NCBI RefSeq assembly: GCF_003663825.1
Contig: NZ_RCCC01000001.1
Coordinates: forward strand, 310,001 to 374,000
DNA length: 64,000 nt
Direction of reading: 5' to 3'
Origin: Acidovorax sp. 106
Lineage (GTDB): Bacteria > Pseudomonadota > Gammaproteobacteria > Burkholderiales > Burkholderiaceae_C
Position 1 is the first letter of the stretch. Each line of letters starts with the position of its first letter. The position numbers were made by a program, and so were the translations under genes. Positions 1-7,642 of this stretch are shown piece after piece. The notes under the pieces are model-generated. The model saw nothing but the letters and a program-made list of their open reading frames with translations, did no database searches and had not been told where the DNA came from.

Positions 1-1911
1 CACGCGGCCCACCTCCACGCTGATCTGTGTGGCGTGGCCTGCGGCCTCTAGCGCCGCGCGCAGGCGCTCGCGGGCGGTGGGCTGGTTGAGCGATTCGCGC
101 TCCACCCGCAGCAGCCAGTGGGCGCCATCGCGCGCCACCAGTTGGGATTGCAAGGCCAGCTCGCGCACCAGGGCGGTGATGGCCTCGGCCGCCACCAGCT
201 GCTGCACCGTGGCGTGCCACACGTCGCCCTCTTCGGTGGGCGTGTAACGGGTCGATACCGGTGTGGGGGCCGACAGGGGCAAGGGCTGCAAGCGTTCGCT
301 GGGCTCAGACGCCTCACGGACCGGGATTGCTACCAATTCAGGAGCTGCTTGCGCTTGATTGTTAAGCGCTGGAGGCAGATTTTGTTCTGAATTTCGAGCC
401 GCATGCGCTGGCGGAACGGCGGGGGCAGGTACCGATCCATCGTCCGCGTCAGGCCAGGGAGGGGGTTCGCTGCCAGCGTCATCCCACGGGGCAACGGCAT
501 TGGCTGGGACAGCCGCCGGGGCGGGCGCCGACACAGGGGGCTGAGCCGATGGCACGGCCCGGGGCGCAGGCTCTGGTGGCTGCGCAGCGGCAGGAGCCAT
601 TGGGATCGTTGGGATCGTTGTGGTCGTTGGAGCGGAGGGAGCCAACGCAGCGGGAGGCACCGGCTCGGCAGGGGCTATGGGCGGCAGTGGGGCAGCCTGC
701 GGAGCAACCGCTGCAGGCTGCACGGCAGGCGCCAAGGCGGGGGCAGGGGTCGATGGCAGTGCGGGCTCAGGCCGCGTCAGAGTTTTTTTTTCAGCCGGGT
801 CTGCAGGGGCTTTGAAGGCCAGCAGGCGCAGCAGCACCATGGTCAGCGCGGCGTATTCGTCGGGCGCCAGGCCCAGTTCGCCCCGGCCGTGCAGGCATAG
901 GCTGTAGAGCAACTGGGTTTCGTCTGCGGGCATTTCGCCCGCCAGGCGGGCGGTTTCCACGGCTTCGGGGTCGTTGGCGTCTACGGCCTGGGCCATTTGC
1001 GGCACGGCCTGGTACACGGCCATGCGTTGCAGCACGGCGCTCATTTCTTCCAGCGTCGATGCGGCCGACAGGCCGTTCATGCGCAGGGCATCGGCCGTTT
1101 CCACCACGGTTTTGCCATCGGCCTGGGCCAGCGCGTCGATGAGGCGAAAGACGTAGGAACGGTCGACCGCGCCCAGCATCTGGCGCACACCGGCTTCTTG
1201 CAACTGGCCGCTGCCGAAGGCGATGGCCTGGTCGGTGAGCGAGAGCGCATCGCGCATGGAGCCCCGCGCAGCGCGTGAGAGCAGGCGCAGCGCCTGGGGT
1301 TCGGCGGGCACGTTCTCTTGGGCCAGCACACGGGTGAGGTGGTCCAGCACCGTCTCGGGCGCCATGGGGCGCAGGTTGAACTGCAGACAGCGGCTGAGCA
1401 CCGTCACGGGCACCTTCTGCGGGTCGGTCGTGGCCAGCACGAACTTGAGGTACTCGGGCGGCTCTTCCAGCGTCTTGAGCATGGCGTTGAACGCCGTGTT
1501 CGTGAGCATGTGCACTTCGTCGATCATGAAGACCTTGAAGCGGCCCTGCACCGGCTTGTAGACGGCCTGCTCGAGCAGGCTCTGCACCTCGTCCACGCCC
1601 CGGTTGGACGCTGCGTCCAGCTCGGTGTAGTCCACAAAGCGGCCGCTGTCGATGTCGGTGCACGCTTGGCACACGCCGCAGGGCGTGGCGGTGATGCCGC
1701 CGTTGCCATCCGGCCCCTGACAGTTGAGCGACTTGGCCAGAATGCGCGACACCGTGGTCTTGCCCACGCCGCGCGTGCCGGTAAAAAGGTAAGCGTGGTG
1801 CAGGCGCTGCTGGGTCAGCGCGTTCGACAGGGCCTGGACCACATGCTCCTGCCCCACCATTTCGGTGAAATTGCGGGGGCGGTACTTGCGGGCGAGCACG
1901 AGATAGGACAT
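1..1911 (-). CDS. dnaX: DNA polymerase III subunit gamma/tau (partial, C-terminus beyond left edge)
   Basis: Clamp-loader ATPase of the replicase. Translation from ATG 1911 begins MSYLVLARKYRP and contains the Walker A segment GTRGVGKT, four cysteines of the zinc module (NCQG, PCGVCQAC), the DEVHM Walker B/DExx region and a sensor-1-like LATTDP, as in the family. After about residue 370 it becomes a long Pro/Ala-rich linker and then the start of tau domain V; the window ends before the stop. At codons 374-377 the coding strand has nine consecutive A (783-791) reading GAA AAA AAA ACT. Both alternative frames stop soon after (TGA at 777-779 and at 767-769), so a short gamma form of about 375-380 residues is expected. 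A degenerate copy of the dispersed AGCGCTT repeat lies in the linker. Divergent from the SRP RNA gene. Confidence 0.95.
   Translation of the reverse strand, partial: MSYLVLARKYRPRNFTEMVGQEHVVQALSNALTQQRLHHAYLFTGTRGVGKTTVSRILAKSLNCQGPDGNGGITATPCGVCQACTDIDSGRFVDYTELDAASNRGVDEVQSLLEQAVYKPVQGRFKVFMIDEVHMLTNTAFNAMLKTLEEPPEYLKFVLATTDPQKVPVTVLSRCLQFNLRPMAPETVLDHLTRVLAQENVPAEPQALRLLSRAARGSMRDALSLTDQAIAFGSGQLQEAGVRQMLGAVDRSYVFRLIDALAQADGKTVVETADALRMNGLSAASTLEEMSAVLQRMAVYQAVPQMAQAVDANDPEAVETARLAGEMPADETQLLYSLCLHGRGELGLAPDEYAALTMVLLRLLAFKAPADPAEKKTLTRPEPALPSTPAPALAPAVQPAAVAPQAAPLPPIAPAEPVPPAALAPSAPTTTTIPTIPMAPAAAQPPEPAPRAVPSAQPPVSAPAPAAVPANAVAPWDDAGSEPPPWPDADDGSVPAPAVPPAHAARNSEQNLPPALNNQAQAAPELVAIPVREASEPSERLQPLPLSAPTPVSTRYTPTEEGDVWHATVQQLVAAEAITALVRELALQSQLVARDGAHWLLRVERESLNQPTARERLRAALEAAGHATQISVEVGRV
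326..385 (+). repeat. Dispersed AGCGCTT palindromic repeat inside dnaX
   Basis: ATTGCTACCAATTCAGGAGC then TGCTTGCGCTT, spacer GATTGTT and AAGCGCTGGAGGC. Antisense to dnaX, which reads it as ALNNQAQAAPELVAI in the proline-rich linker. Confidence 0.75.
767..792 (-). promoter_or_regulatory. A9 slippery site of dnaX (programmed frameshift or transcriptional slippage)
   Basis: On the coding strand G-A9-CT occupies 792-781. In frame it reads Glu-Lys-Lys-Thr. A +1 shift meets TGA at 777-779 after one codon; a -1 shift meets TGA at 767-769 after five codons. Homopolymeric A slippage or A-AAA-AAR frameshifting producing gamma is established for dnaX of other bacteria, and the position here, at the end of domain III, is right. 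That it works here is inference. Confidence 0.6.
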
Positions 1912-1999
1912 GGGCGGGATTCTACGGGCTGGGCGGTGCCCGCTCTTTTTGCCGCACCCACAAATCCCCTGCACTCCGCAAAGTGCCCAGCATCCGAAG

Positions 2000-2005
2000 T
2001 ACAAT
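2000..2005 (+). promoter_or_regulatory. -10 element of the SRP RNA promoter
   Basis: TACAAT lies 6 bases before the predicted 5' end of the SRP RNA helix at about 2011-2012. I see no convincing -35 at the right distance. Confidence 0.45.
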
Positions 2006-2010
2006 CCGCG

Positions 2011-2109
2011 CTGACGGGCCTCCCCGCATGGCAAAGCAGCCAACCGGGTCAGGTGGGGAACCAAGCAGCCCTAACTGTAGAGTCAGTGCCGGGGGTAAGG
2101 CTCGTCAAC
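2011..2109 (+). ncRNA. ffs: Signal recognition particle RNA (4.5S RNA)
   Basis: Small bacterial SRP RNA, the scaffold bound by Ffh for co-translational membrane targeting. The conserved apical domain is visible as GGGTCAGG at 2047-2054 and CCAAGCAGCC at 2061-2070, matching the GGUCAGG...AAGCAGCC asymmetric and symmetric loops. The ends close a helix: TGACGGGCCT at 2012-2021 pairs with AGGCTCGTCA at 2099-2108 (one G-U), extended by CCCCG/CGGGG. A TACAAT -10 sits just upstream and a pyrimidine/T-rich stretch follows. The neighbourhood beside dnaX is usual in Burkholderiales. The exact 3' end is uncertain by a few bases. Confidence 0.92.
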
Positions 2110-2275
2110 TTCTTCTTTGAATGCCATGCACGCCATGTGCATCGCACCCCGCGCCAGCAGGCGCACCCCAGGTGCATCGTTCCCCCACAGTGATTGCAAG
2201 CATCGGCCAATGCCAATAACCCTTGGCCGCTGACGCTCGCCAGGCTGGCCTTGTGCCGATCTCTGAAGCAGGCGC

Positions 2276-2461
2276 TCAGCGCCCCACACCCGACTCGCGC
2301 ATGAATTTTTCCATCTCTTCCAGCGTGGAGACGATGGTTTTCAGCTCGGATTCCTTCTCGCGCAGTTCGGCAATGGCCGCCTCGTGGGAGCGAATCTGCT
2401 CCTGCAGCTCAGCGATCTGGGCTTTCATGCCGACGATGTGAGGGGCATTGGACTGGCTCAT
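2276..2461 (-). CDS. Small predicted coiled-coil protein, function unknown
   Basis: A 61-residue ORF beginning MSQSNAPHIVG and continuing as one charged helix with heptad-like spacing (MKAQIAELQEQIRS, then AIAELREKESELKTIVS), ending in MRESGVGR. An AAAGGGA ribosome-binding site lies about 7 bases before the ATG. There is no signal peptide, membrane segment or known motif. It is the last reading frame of the leftward addB-addA-flavoprotein run, 127 bases after the flavoprotein stop. I do not recognise a family; the coding call rests on the ribosome site, the amphipathic helix and the absence of any competing ORF. Confidence 0.55.
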   Translation of the reverse strand: MSQSNAPHIVGMKAQIAELQEQIRSHEAAIAELREKESELKTIVSTLEEMEKFMRESGVGR

Positions 2462-2555
2462 ACAAATTTCCCTTTCATTGACACGTTGCCAGTAGAGGAC
2501 GGGTGCATGGTATCCCCCAGAGGCTGTTTAGAGGGGACACAACCGCACACCCATC

Positions 2556-2602
2556 GCTATCAATCTGATAGCTACCAGCGCTTACCCATCAGGCGCTACG
2601 AC
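2556..2602 (+). repeat. Dispersed AGCGCTT palindromic repeat, copy at the flavoprotein 3' end
   Basis: GCTATCAATCTGATAGCTACCAGCGCTT (here split: GCTATCAATCTGATAGC then TACCAGCGCTT), followed by a short spacer and AGGCGCTACG. The repeat supplies the last codons and the TGA stop (2589-2591) of the flavoprotein gene. Confidence 0.7.
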
Positions 2603-4022
2603 CCAAAAAAGCCAAAACACCCTGCCCCGCCTGCACACCACTGGCCAAACAGGCGGTAAGCAAATAGCCCCCTGTGGGAGCCTCCCAGTCCAGCATTTCG
2701 CCTGCGCAAAAAACGCCCGGGGCGGCCTGGGCCATGAGGTGCGCGTCCAGCGCCTCAAACGTGACGCCGCCCGCTGTGCTGATGGCCTCGTCGATGGGCC
2801 GGGTGGCCACCACGGTAATGGGCAGCGCCTTGATGGCGTGGGCCAGGGCCACGGGGTTGTTCATGCCGTCTTTGCCCAGGTGCTCAAACAGCACCCCGGC
2901 CTTGATGCCGTCGAGCCCCAGGCGGCTTTTGAGGTGGCTGGACAGTGAGCGCGAGCCGCGCGGGTGGCGCACTTCCTGCAGCACACGCTCTGGGCTGTGG
3001 TCGGGCAGCAGGTCGAGATGGAAAGTGGCGTGGCCGTGGGCTTCGATCTCATCGCGCAAAAGGTGTGACACGGCGTACACCAGGCTGCCCTCCACGCCTG
3101 TGGCCGTAGCCACAAATTCACCCCGGCGCTGGAACTGCTGGCCGGTGCTGCTGGTAAAGCCCAGCGCCACGGACTTGAACGGCTGGCCTGCAAAGCGCTC
3201 CACAAAATGGGGTGTCCAGCCCACGGGCGCGGCGGGGGTGCGGCCCAGCAGCTCTTGCAAAAAGGCGCGGCGCGTTTCGCCTGCTGGGGCGTGCATGCCT
3301 GCCACGTCAAAGCCGCAGTTGGACGGGCGCAGGGGCGCCACGGCCACGCCGCGCTCGGCCAGCAGCGGCACCCAGGCACCGTCAGACCCCAGCCGCGCCC
3401 AGCTGCCGCCGCCCAGGGCCAGCACCACGGCGCGACAGGTCACGCGGCACTCGCCGGCAGGGGTGGCAAAGCGCAGGACATGCGCTGAGGAGGGTGTGAA
3501 ATCAAGCGCTTGCTGCGCAGGCTGAGCGGCTTGCGCAGCATCGTGGTCGTTGGCCCAACCCAGCCAGCGGTGGCGCATGTGCAGCTGCACGCCCTGCCCG
3601 CGCAAGCGGTGCAGCCAGGCGCGCAGCAAAGGGGCGGCTTTCATATCGGTGGGAAAGACCCGGCCCGAAGTGCCCACAAAGGTCTCCACCCCCAGGCCCT
3701 GCGCCCAGGCGCGCACCTCGGGGCCGCCAAAGGTGCGCAGCAGCGGCTCGACCTGCGACTGGCGCGCGGCATAGCGGCTGGCAAAGGGCTCGTGCGGCTC
3801 AGAGTGCGTGAGGTTGAGCCCGCCCTTGCCCGCCAGCAAAAACTTGCGGCCTACCGAGGGCATGGCGTCGAACAGGTGCACGGCCACCCCGGCCTGGGCC
3901 AGCACCTCGGCCGCCATCAGGCCCGCCGGGCCACCGCCGATGATGGCAACGTCACACGACAAGGCTCCCGCAGGCAGGGCTGGCGCAACGGGTGTGGGGG
4001 AAGAAGAGAGGGTGTGGGACAC
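2589..4022 (-). CDS. HI0933/BaiN-like FAD-dependent oxidoreductase (TIGR03862-type flavoprotein)
   Basis: Cytosolic flavoprotein of 477 residues, the usual length for this family; substrate unknown. A Rossmann FAD motif DVAIIGGGPAGLMAAEVL starts at about residue 24, followed by the family's GRKFLLAGKGGLNLTHSE block at about 64-81 and the SGRVFPTDMKAAPLL block. The C-terminal FAD contact reads GVFCAGEMLDWEAPTGGY. The start is GTG at 4022; no better ATG exists before the FAD motif. It lies 56 bases after addA in the same direction and may be co-transcribed, although no functional link is known. An insertion-like Gln/Ala-rich segment near residue 170 (3496-3540) resembles a degenerate dispersed repeat, and the C-terminus is encoded by another copy. 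Confidence 0.85.
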   Translation of the reverse strand: MSHTLSSSPTPVAPALPAGALSCDVAIIGGGPAGLMAAEVLAQAGVAVHLFDAMPSVGRKFLLAGKGGLNLTHSEPHEPFASRYAARQSQVEPLLRTFGGPEVRAWAQGLGVETFVGTSGRVFPTDMKAAPLLRAWLHRLRGQGVQLHMRHRWLGWANDHDAAQAAQPAQQALDFTPSSAHVLRFATPAGECRVTCRAVVLALGGGSWARLGSDGAWVPLLAERGVAVAPLRPSNCGFDVAGMHAPAGETRRAFLQELLGRTPAAPVGWTPHFVERFAGQPFKSVALGFTSSTGQQFQRRGEFVATATGVEGSLVYAVSHLLRDEIEAHGHATFHLDLLPDHSPERVLQEVRHPRGSRSLSSHLKSRLGLDGIKAGVLFEHLGKDGMNNPVALAHAIKALPITVVATRPIDEAISTAGGVTFEALDAHLMAQAAPGVFCAGEMLDWEAPTGGYLLTACLASGVQAGQGVLAFLGRSA

Positions 4023-4078
4023 GGGAGAACCTTGCTAAAAAGAGGGGCGTTGCGCGGGTTGAGGGCCCTGGATTTAGG

Positions 4079-7000
4079 TCAAAACAAGGAGCCTTGCGCA
4101 GAATCTGCAGGCCCCGGCGCGGCGCGCGGGCGTTCGGACTTCGGGGCCGCGGCCGAGGCAACGGGGGCGGAAGTATGCCCCACGCCAGAGGCCGGGGCGG
4201 CCGATGGGCCTGCCTTGCCTCCCTCGCTCCCCCCCCCACTCGCCCCTGTGCCACCCGCAGGCCCATCGCCCACCCGCACCATGCGCCCATCGCCCGTGAG
4301 GAAGGCCGCGTGCACCACCTCGCCCGGCATCAGGGCCTGCACAGCCTCGTGGTAGCGCTGCAGTTGCACCACCAGCGCCTGCTGGCGCTGGGGCTGGGCG
4401 GCGCTTTTGTAGTCCAGCACCCACCAGCCTGCCACGGCGTCATCTGCAGGAGACGCACGGCGCTGTACCAGCCGGTCGATGCGCAGGCTCTGGCCCTGGT
4501 AGTGCAGCGGGGCCTCGTTGATGGCTGTCTGCACCTGGGACGGGTCCCAGGCCCAGGCGCCCTCGCCCGCCAGAATGCCCTGTGCCATGCGGGCGGCCAG
4601 CTCGGCGGCAGCCGGGGCGATGTCGTGGTCGCTGGCCAGCCGGGCGATGCGCGCCGCAGGCCAGCCGTGGGCGCGCAAGTCGGCCAACGGGGCCCCGGCC
4701 ACACCGGCCTGCTCCAGCAGCTGGTGCATGGCGTCGCCCTGGCGCGACAGGGGGGTGGAGTCGCCATCGCCGGGCATGGCCACGGGCGTGGCGCCACTGG
4801 GGTCGGCGGCGGCCACTGCACCCGGTTTGGTGCGGGCACTTCGCAGGGCCTCGGGCAGGGGTTGCAGCGCGGCGATGGTGAAGGTGTCGGGGGTTGCCCC
4901 GGCCCCGGCGGCAGGTGCCGGGGCGATGCCTACGTCCACCTCGGTCACCAACTGAGCCAAGGGTGTCAGCCGGTTCCACCAGCTGCCCGGCGCCGAATTG
5001 CTGGGCTGCACGGACGACAGCGCCAGACAGTGCTTGGCGCGTGTCATGGCCACATAGAGCATGTTCAGCTCCTCGCGGCTGCGGGCCTGCTGCTCGGCGA
5101 CGAGTGCGTCCACCGCGCTGGGCGGCGGATTCGACTCACTGGCCAAAAAGACGAAGGCCGAGGGCACGGTCTGCTCACCAGGCCAGTCCACCAGCACGCC
5201 CATGGTCTCGGCTTTTTGCGGGCGGGTGTCGGTGTCCAGCAGCAGCACGCAGTCGGCCTCCAGCCCCTTGGCGCCGTGCACCGTCAGCAGGCGGATGGCC
5301 TGCGCGTCGGCACGGCCGGGGGCACGCACGCCGCCCTTCTTCATGGCCCGCACCAAGGCATAGGGCGTGAGGTAACGGCCCCCATCGTGCTGCAGCGCTG
5401 CGGCCAGCAGGGCGCGCAGGTTGGCCTGCACCGACAGGCGCTGGGTGGGGGGTGCGGCGGCGGCAAAACGGGCCAGCAAGTCGCCATGCTCGTAGATGGC
5501 ATGCAGCGCATCGTGCGGAGGCAGGCTGCCTACCCACGCCTGGTATTGAATCAAAACAGGCCCCAGCGCTTGCATATCAAGCGGTAGAAGCTCACTTTTT
5601 AATAGCAAATCAAACCAGCTACTGCCCGTATGTTCAGGCTGGCGGCGCAACACGGCCAGGGCCACCAAAGCGTCATCGCCCAGGCCAAACAACGGCGACT
5701 TGAGCGCGCGGGCCAAAGGCAGGTCGTGCGTGGGCGAGACCAGCACATCCAGCAATGCCACCATGTCCTGCACCTCGGGCGCGTCGAACAGGTCGGCCTT
5801 TTCGGGCTGCACACAGGGCAGGTGCAGGGCTCGCAGGGCGTCTTGCATACTGGCCAGGCGGTCGCGCTTGCGAGCCAGCACCAGCACCTCTTTGGGCGGG
5901 GTGCCGCTGGCGATTTGGGCGGCCACCCAGGCGGCGGCCTGGGTGCATTCGCGCATGCGCTGGGTTTCTTCAGCCTCGTGCCGAGGTTCGGTCAGGCTGT
6001 CGCGCCAGGCCAGGGCGTCGCGGGCTGCGCCTTGGTTGTCGTCGTCCGCATCGGTGATGGCGGGCAGGCGCAGCAACTGGCCGGGATGCTTGGATTCTGT
6101 GGTGTGGTCGCGAAAGCCGCTGGTCTCGTGCTGCGCCTGAGCCTCGCCCATCACGGCGTTGACGGCACCGATCACGCCCTGCGCGTTGCGGCGTGTGTGG
6201 TCGCAGCTCAGCAGGTCGCCGCCCAGCCCGTCGCGCACAAACGCCTGCGCGGCGATGAACACCTGCGGCTCGGCGCGGCGAAAGCGGTAGATGCTCTGCT
6301 TGGGGTCGCCCACAATGAACACACTGGGCGCGGCCGACCCACCACCCGAGCCAGCGTAGCCCGACAGCCACGCGTGCAGCGCCTGCCACTGCAGCGGGTT
6401 GGTGTCCTGAAACTCATCGACCAGCAGGTGGCGGATGCGCGCGTCCAGCCGCTCTTGCACCCAGCCAGAGAGGACCGGGTCGGCCAGCATGACCAGGGCC
6501 GTGCGCTCCACATCGTTCATGTCCACCCAGCCGTGCTGCTGCTTGACGGCAACAAACTGCGCAATCAGGCAGCGCGCCAGCCGGGCCATGCGCTGCTGGT
6601 GCTGCCAGGCCTCGTGCTGGCGGCGGGCGGTGAGCAGGCGCTGCAGCTCGGGCTCGGCCTCCTGCGCGGCGGGGAACTTCTCGAGGTTCTTGGACAGGCG
6701 GTCTTCCTTGGCCACGAACATCGCACGGCGCAATTGGTCCAGGCGCTGGTTCAGGTCGGTGCAGCCCAGCGCGTCGATGATGGCGTCGGCCGCCTTTTGC
6801 GGGGTCTTGTTGGACTCGGCGCCCAAAGCGCTGGCACGGCTGCGCCAGCGCTGCAGGGCGGCCTCGGTCTGCAGCGCTTCGGCGGGCTCTGCCAACGCGG
6901 CCAGGTCGGGGTAGGCCTGCTGGAACGGCGGCACCGATGCATCCACAACGCCTTCCGCGTCGGCCAGGTCAAACTCCACCCGCTTGGCCAGCGCCGCTGC

Positions 7001-7642
7001 CAGCGCCTTGTGGGTTTGTGATCGGCCATGGCGGGCCACCACGGCTTCGTAGTCGGCACGCAGGCTGGCGCTCTCCGCCACGGTCTGCAGAAACGGCGGC
7101 CACACCTCGCGCACGGCCTCGGCATCGTCTTCCAGCAGCTCAAAGTGCGCGGGCAGACCTTGCTGCTGCAGCAGCGCCAGCGGGGCCGTGCCCAGCAGCG
7201 CGGCAAACCAGCTGTGGAAGGTGCGGATCTGCACCGGGCGGCCAGCCCCCAGCAGCTGGCGGTATAAATTTTGTAGCGCCTCGCGCTTGTCCAGTGCGCC
7301 CTGGGGGCTGATTCCGCGTGCAACCAGCTCTGCCGGCAGCTCTTCCAGCGGCTTGTGGCTGAACTGCTCCAGCCATTCCTGCAGGCGCTGGCGCATCTCA
7401 CCCGCGGCCTTTTTGGTGAAAGTGATGGCCAGGATTTCGTGCGGCGCACAGCCGTCCAGCAGCGCCCGCAGCATGCGCGAGACCAGCATCCAGGTCTTGC
7501 CCGCACCGGCGCAGGCCTCCACCGCCACGCTGCGCGCGGGGTCGCAGGCGATGGCGTAGAAGGCCTCGCGCGAGACGGGACGGCCGTTGTGTTCGTAGGC
7601 GGCCTGGATGGGTGGGTTGGCCTGGGGAGTGCTGTCGGTCAT
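4079..7642 (-). CDS. addA: AddA-like UvrD-family helicase-nuclease (RecB-type)
   Basis: Motor and nuclease subunit of an AddAB-type complex that resects double-strand breaks for RecA loading. The 1187-residue product has Walker A ACAGAGKT at 43-50, a superfamily-1 DExx box LLVDEFQDTNPLQW, motif III GDPKQSIYRFRRAEP, motif V/VI LLTVHGAKGLEADCV and LYVAMTRAKHCL, and a C-terminal RecB-family nuclease core WVLDYKSA. The last roughly 55 residues are a Gly/Ala/Pro-rich tail. The start ATG overlaps the addB stop by 4 bases, indicating translational coupling. A dispersed-repeat copy lies in frame at 5565-5611. AddAB rather than RecBCD fits Burkholderiales. The gene symbol rests on pairing and domain order. 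Confidence 0.9.
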   Translation of the reverse strand: MTDSTPQANPPIQAAYEHNGRPVSREAFYAIACDPARSVAVEACAGAGKTWMLVSRMLRALLDGCAPHEILAITFTKKAAGEMRQRLQEWLEQFSHKPLEELPAELVARGISPQGALDKREALQNLYRQLLGAGRPVQIRTFHSWFAALLGTAPLALLQQQGLPAHFELLEDDAEAVREVWPPFLQTVAESASLRADYEAVVARHGRSQTHKALAAALAKRVEFDLADAEGVVDASVPPFQQAYPDLAALAEPAEALQTEAALQRWRSRASALGAESNKTPQKAADAIIDALGCTDLNQRLDQLRRAMFVAKEDRLSKNLEKFPAAQEAEPELQRLLTARRQHEAWQHQQRMARLARCLIAQFVAVKQQHGWVDMNDVERTALVMLADPVLSGWVQERLDARIRHLLVDEFQDTNPLQWQALHAWLSGYAGSGGGSAAPSVFIVGDPKQSIYRFRRAEPQVFIAAQAFVRDGLGGDLLSCDHTRRNAQGVIGAVNAVMGEAQAQHETSGFRDHTTESKHPGQLLRLPAITDADDDNQGAARDALAWRDSLTEPRHEAEETQRMRECTQAAAWVAAQIASGTPPKEVLVLARKRDRLASMQDALRALHLPCVQPEKADLFDAPEVQDMVALLDVLVSPTHDLPLARALKSPLFGLGDDALVALAVLRRQPEHTGSSWFDLLLKSELLPLDMQALGPVLIQYQAWVGSLPPHDALHAIYEHGDLLARFAAAAPPTQRLSVQANLRALLAAALQHDGGRYLTPYALVRAMKKGGVRAPGRADAQAIRLLTVHGAKGLEADCVLLLDTDTRPQKAETMGVLVDWPGEQTVPSAFVFLASESNPPPSAVDALVAEQQARSREELNMLYVAMTRAKHCLALSSVQPSNSAPGSWWNRLTPLAQLVTEVDVGIAPAPAAGAGATPDTFTIAALQPLPEALRSARTKPGAVAAADPSGATPVAMPGDGDSTPLSRQGDAMHQLLEQAGVAGAPLADLRAHGWPAARIARLASDHDIAPAAAELAARMAQGILAGEGAWAWDPSQVQTAINEAPLHYQGQSLRIDRLVQRRASPADDAVAGWWVLDYKSAAQPQRQQALVVQLQRYHEAVQALMPGEVVHAAFLTGDGRMVRVGDGPAGGTGASGGGSEGGKAGPSAAPASGVGHTSAPVASAAAPKSERPRAAPGPADSAQGSLF
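5565..5611 (-). repeat. Dispersed AGCGCTT palindromic repeat inside addA
   Basis: On the minus strand it reads TTGCTATTAAAAAGTGAGC, then a CTACCGCTTGATATGCAAGCGCT-type core. It is translated in sense as LLLKSELLPLDMQALG. This is the only in-gene copy read in the same direction as its host. Confidence 0.6.

Noticed and set aside
2110..2275. A gene or second small RNA between ffs and the small coiled-coil ORF
   Set aside because: Short frames there lack ribosome sites and family features, and no stable conserved-looking structure was seen.
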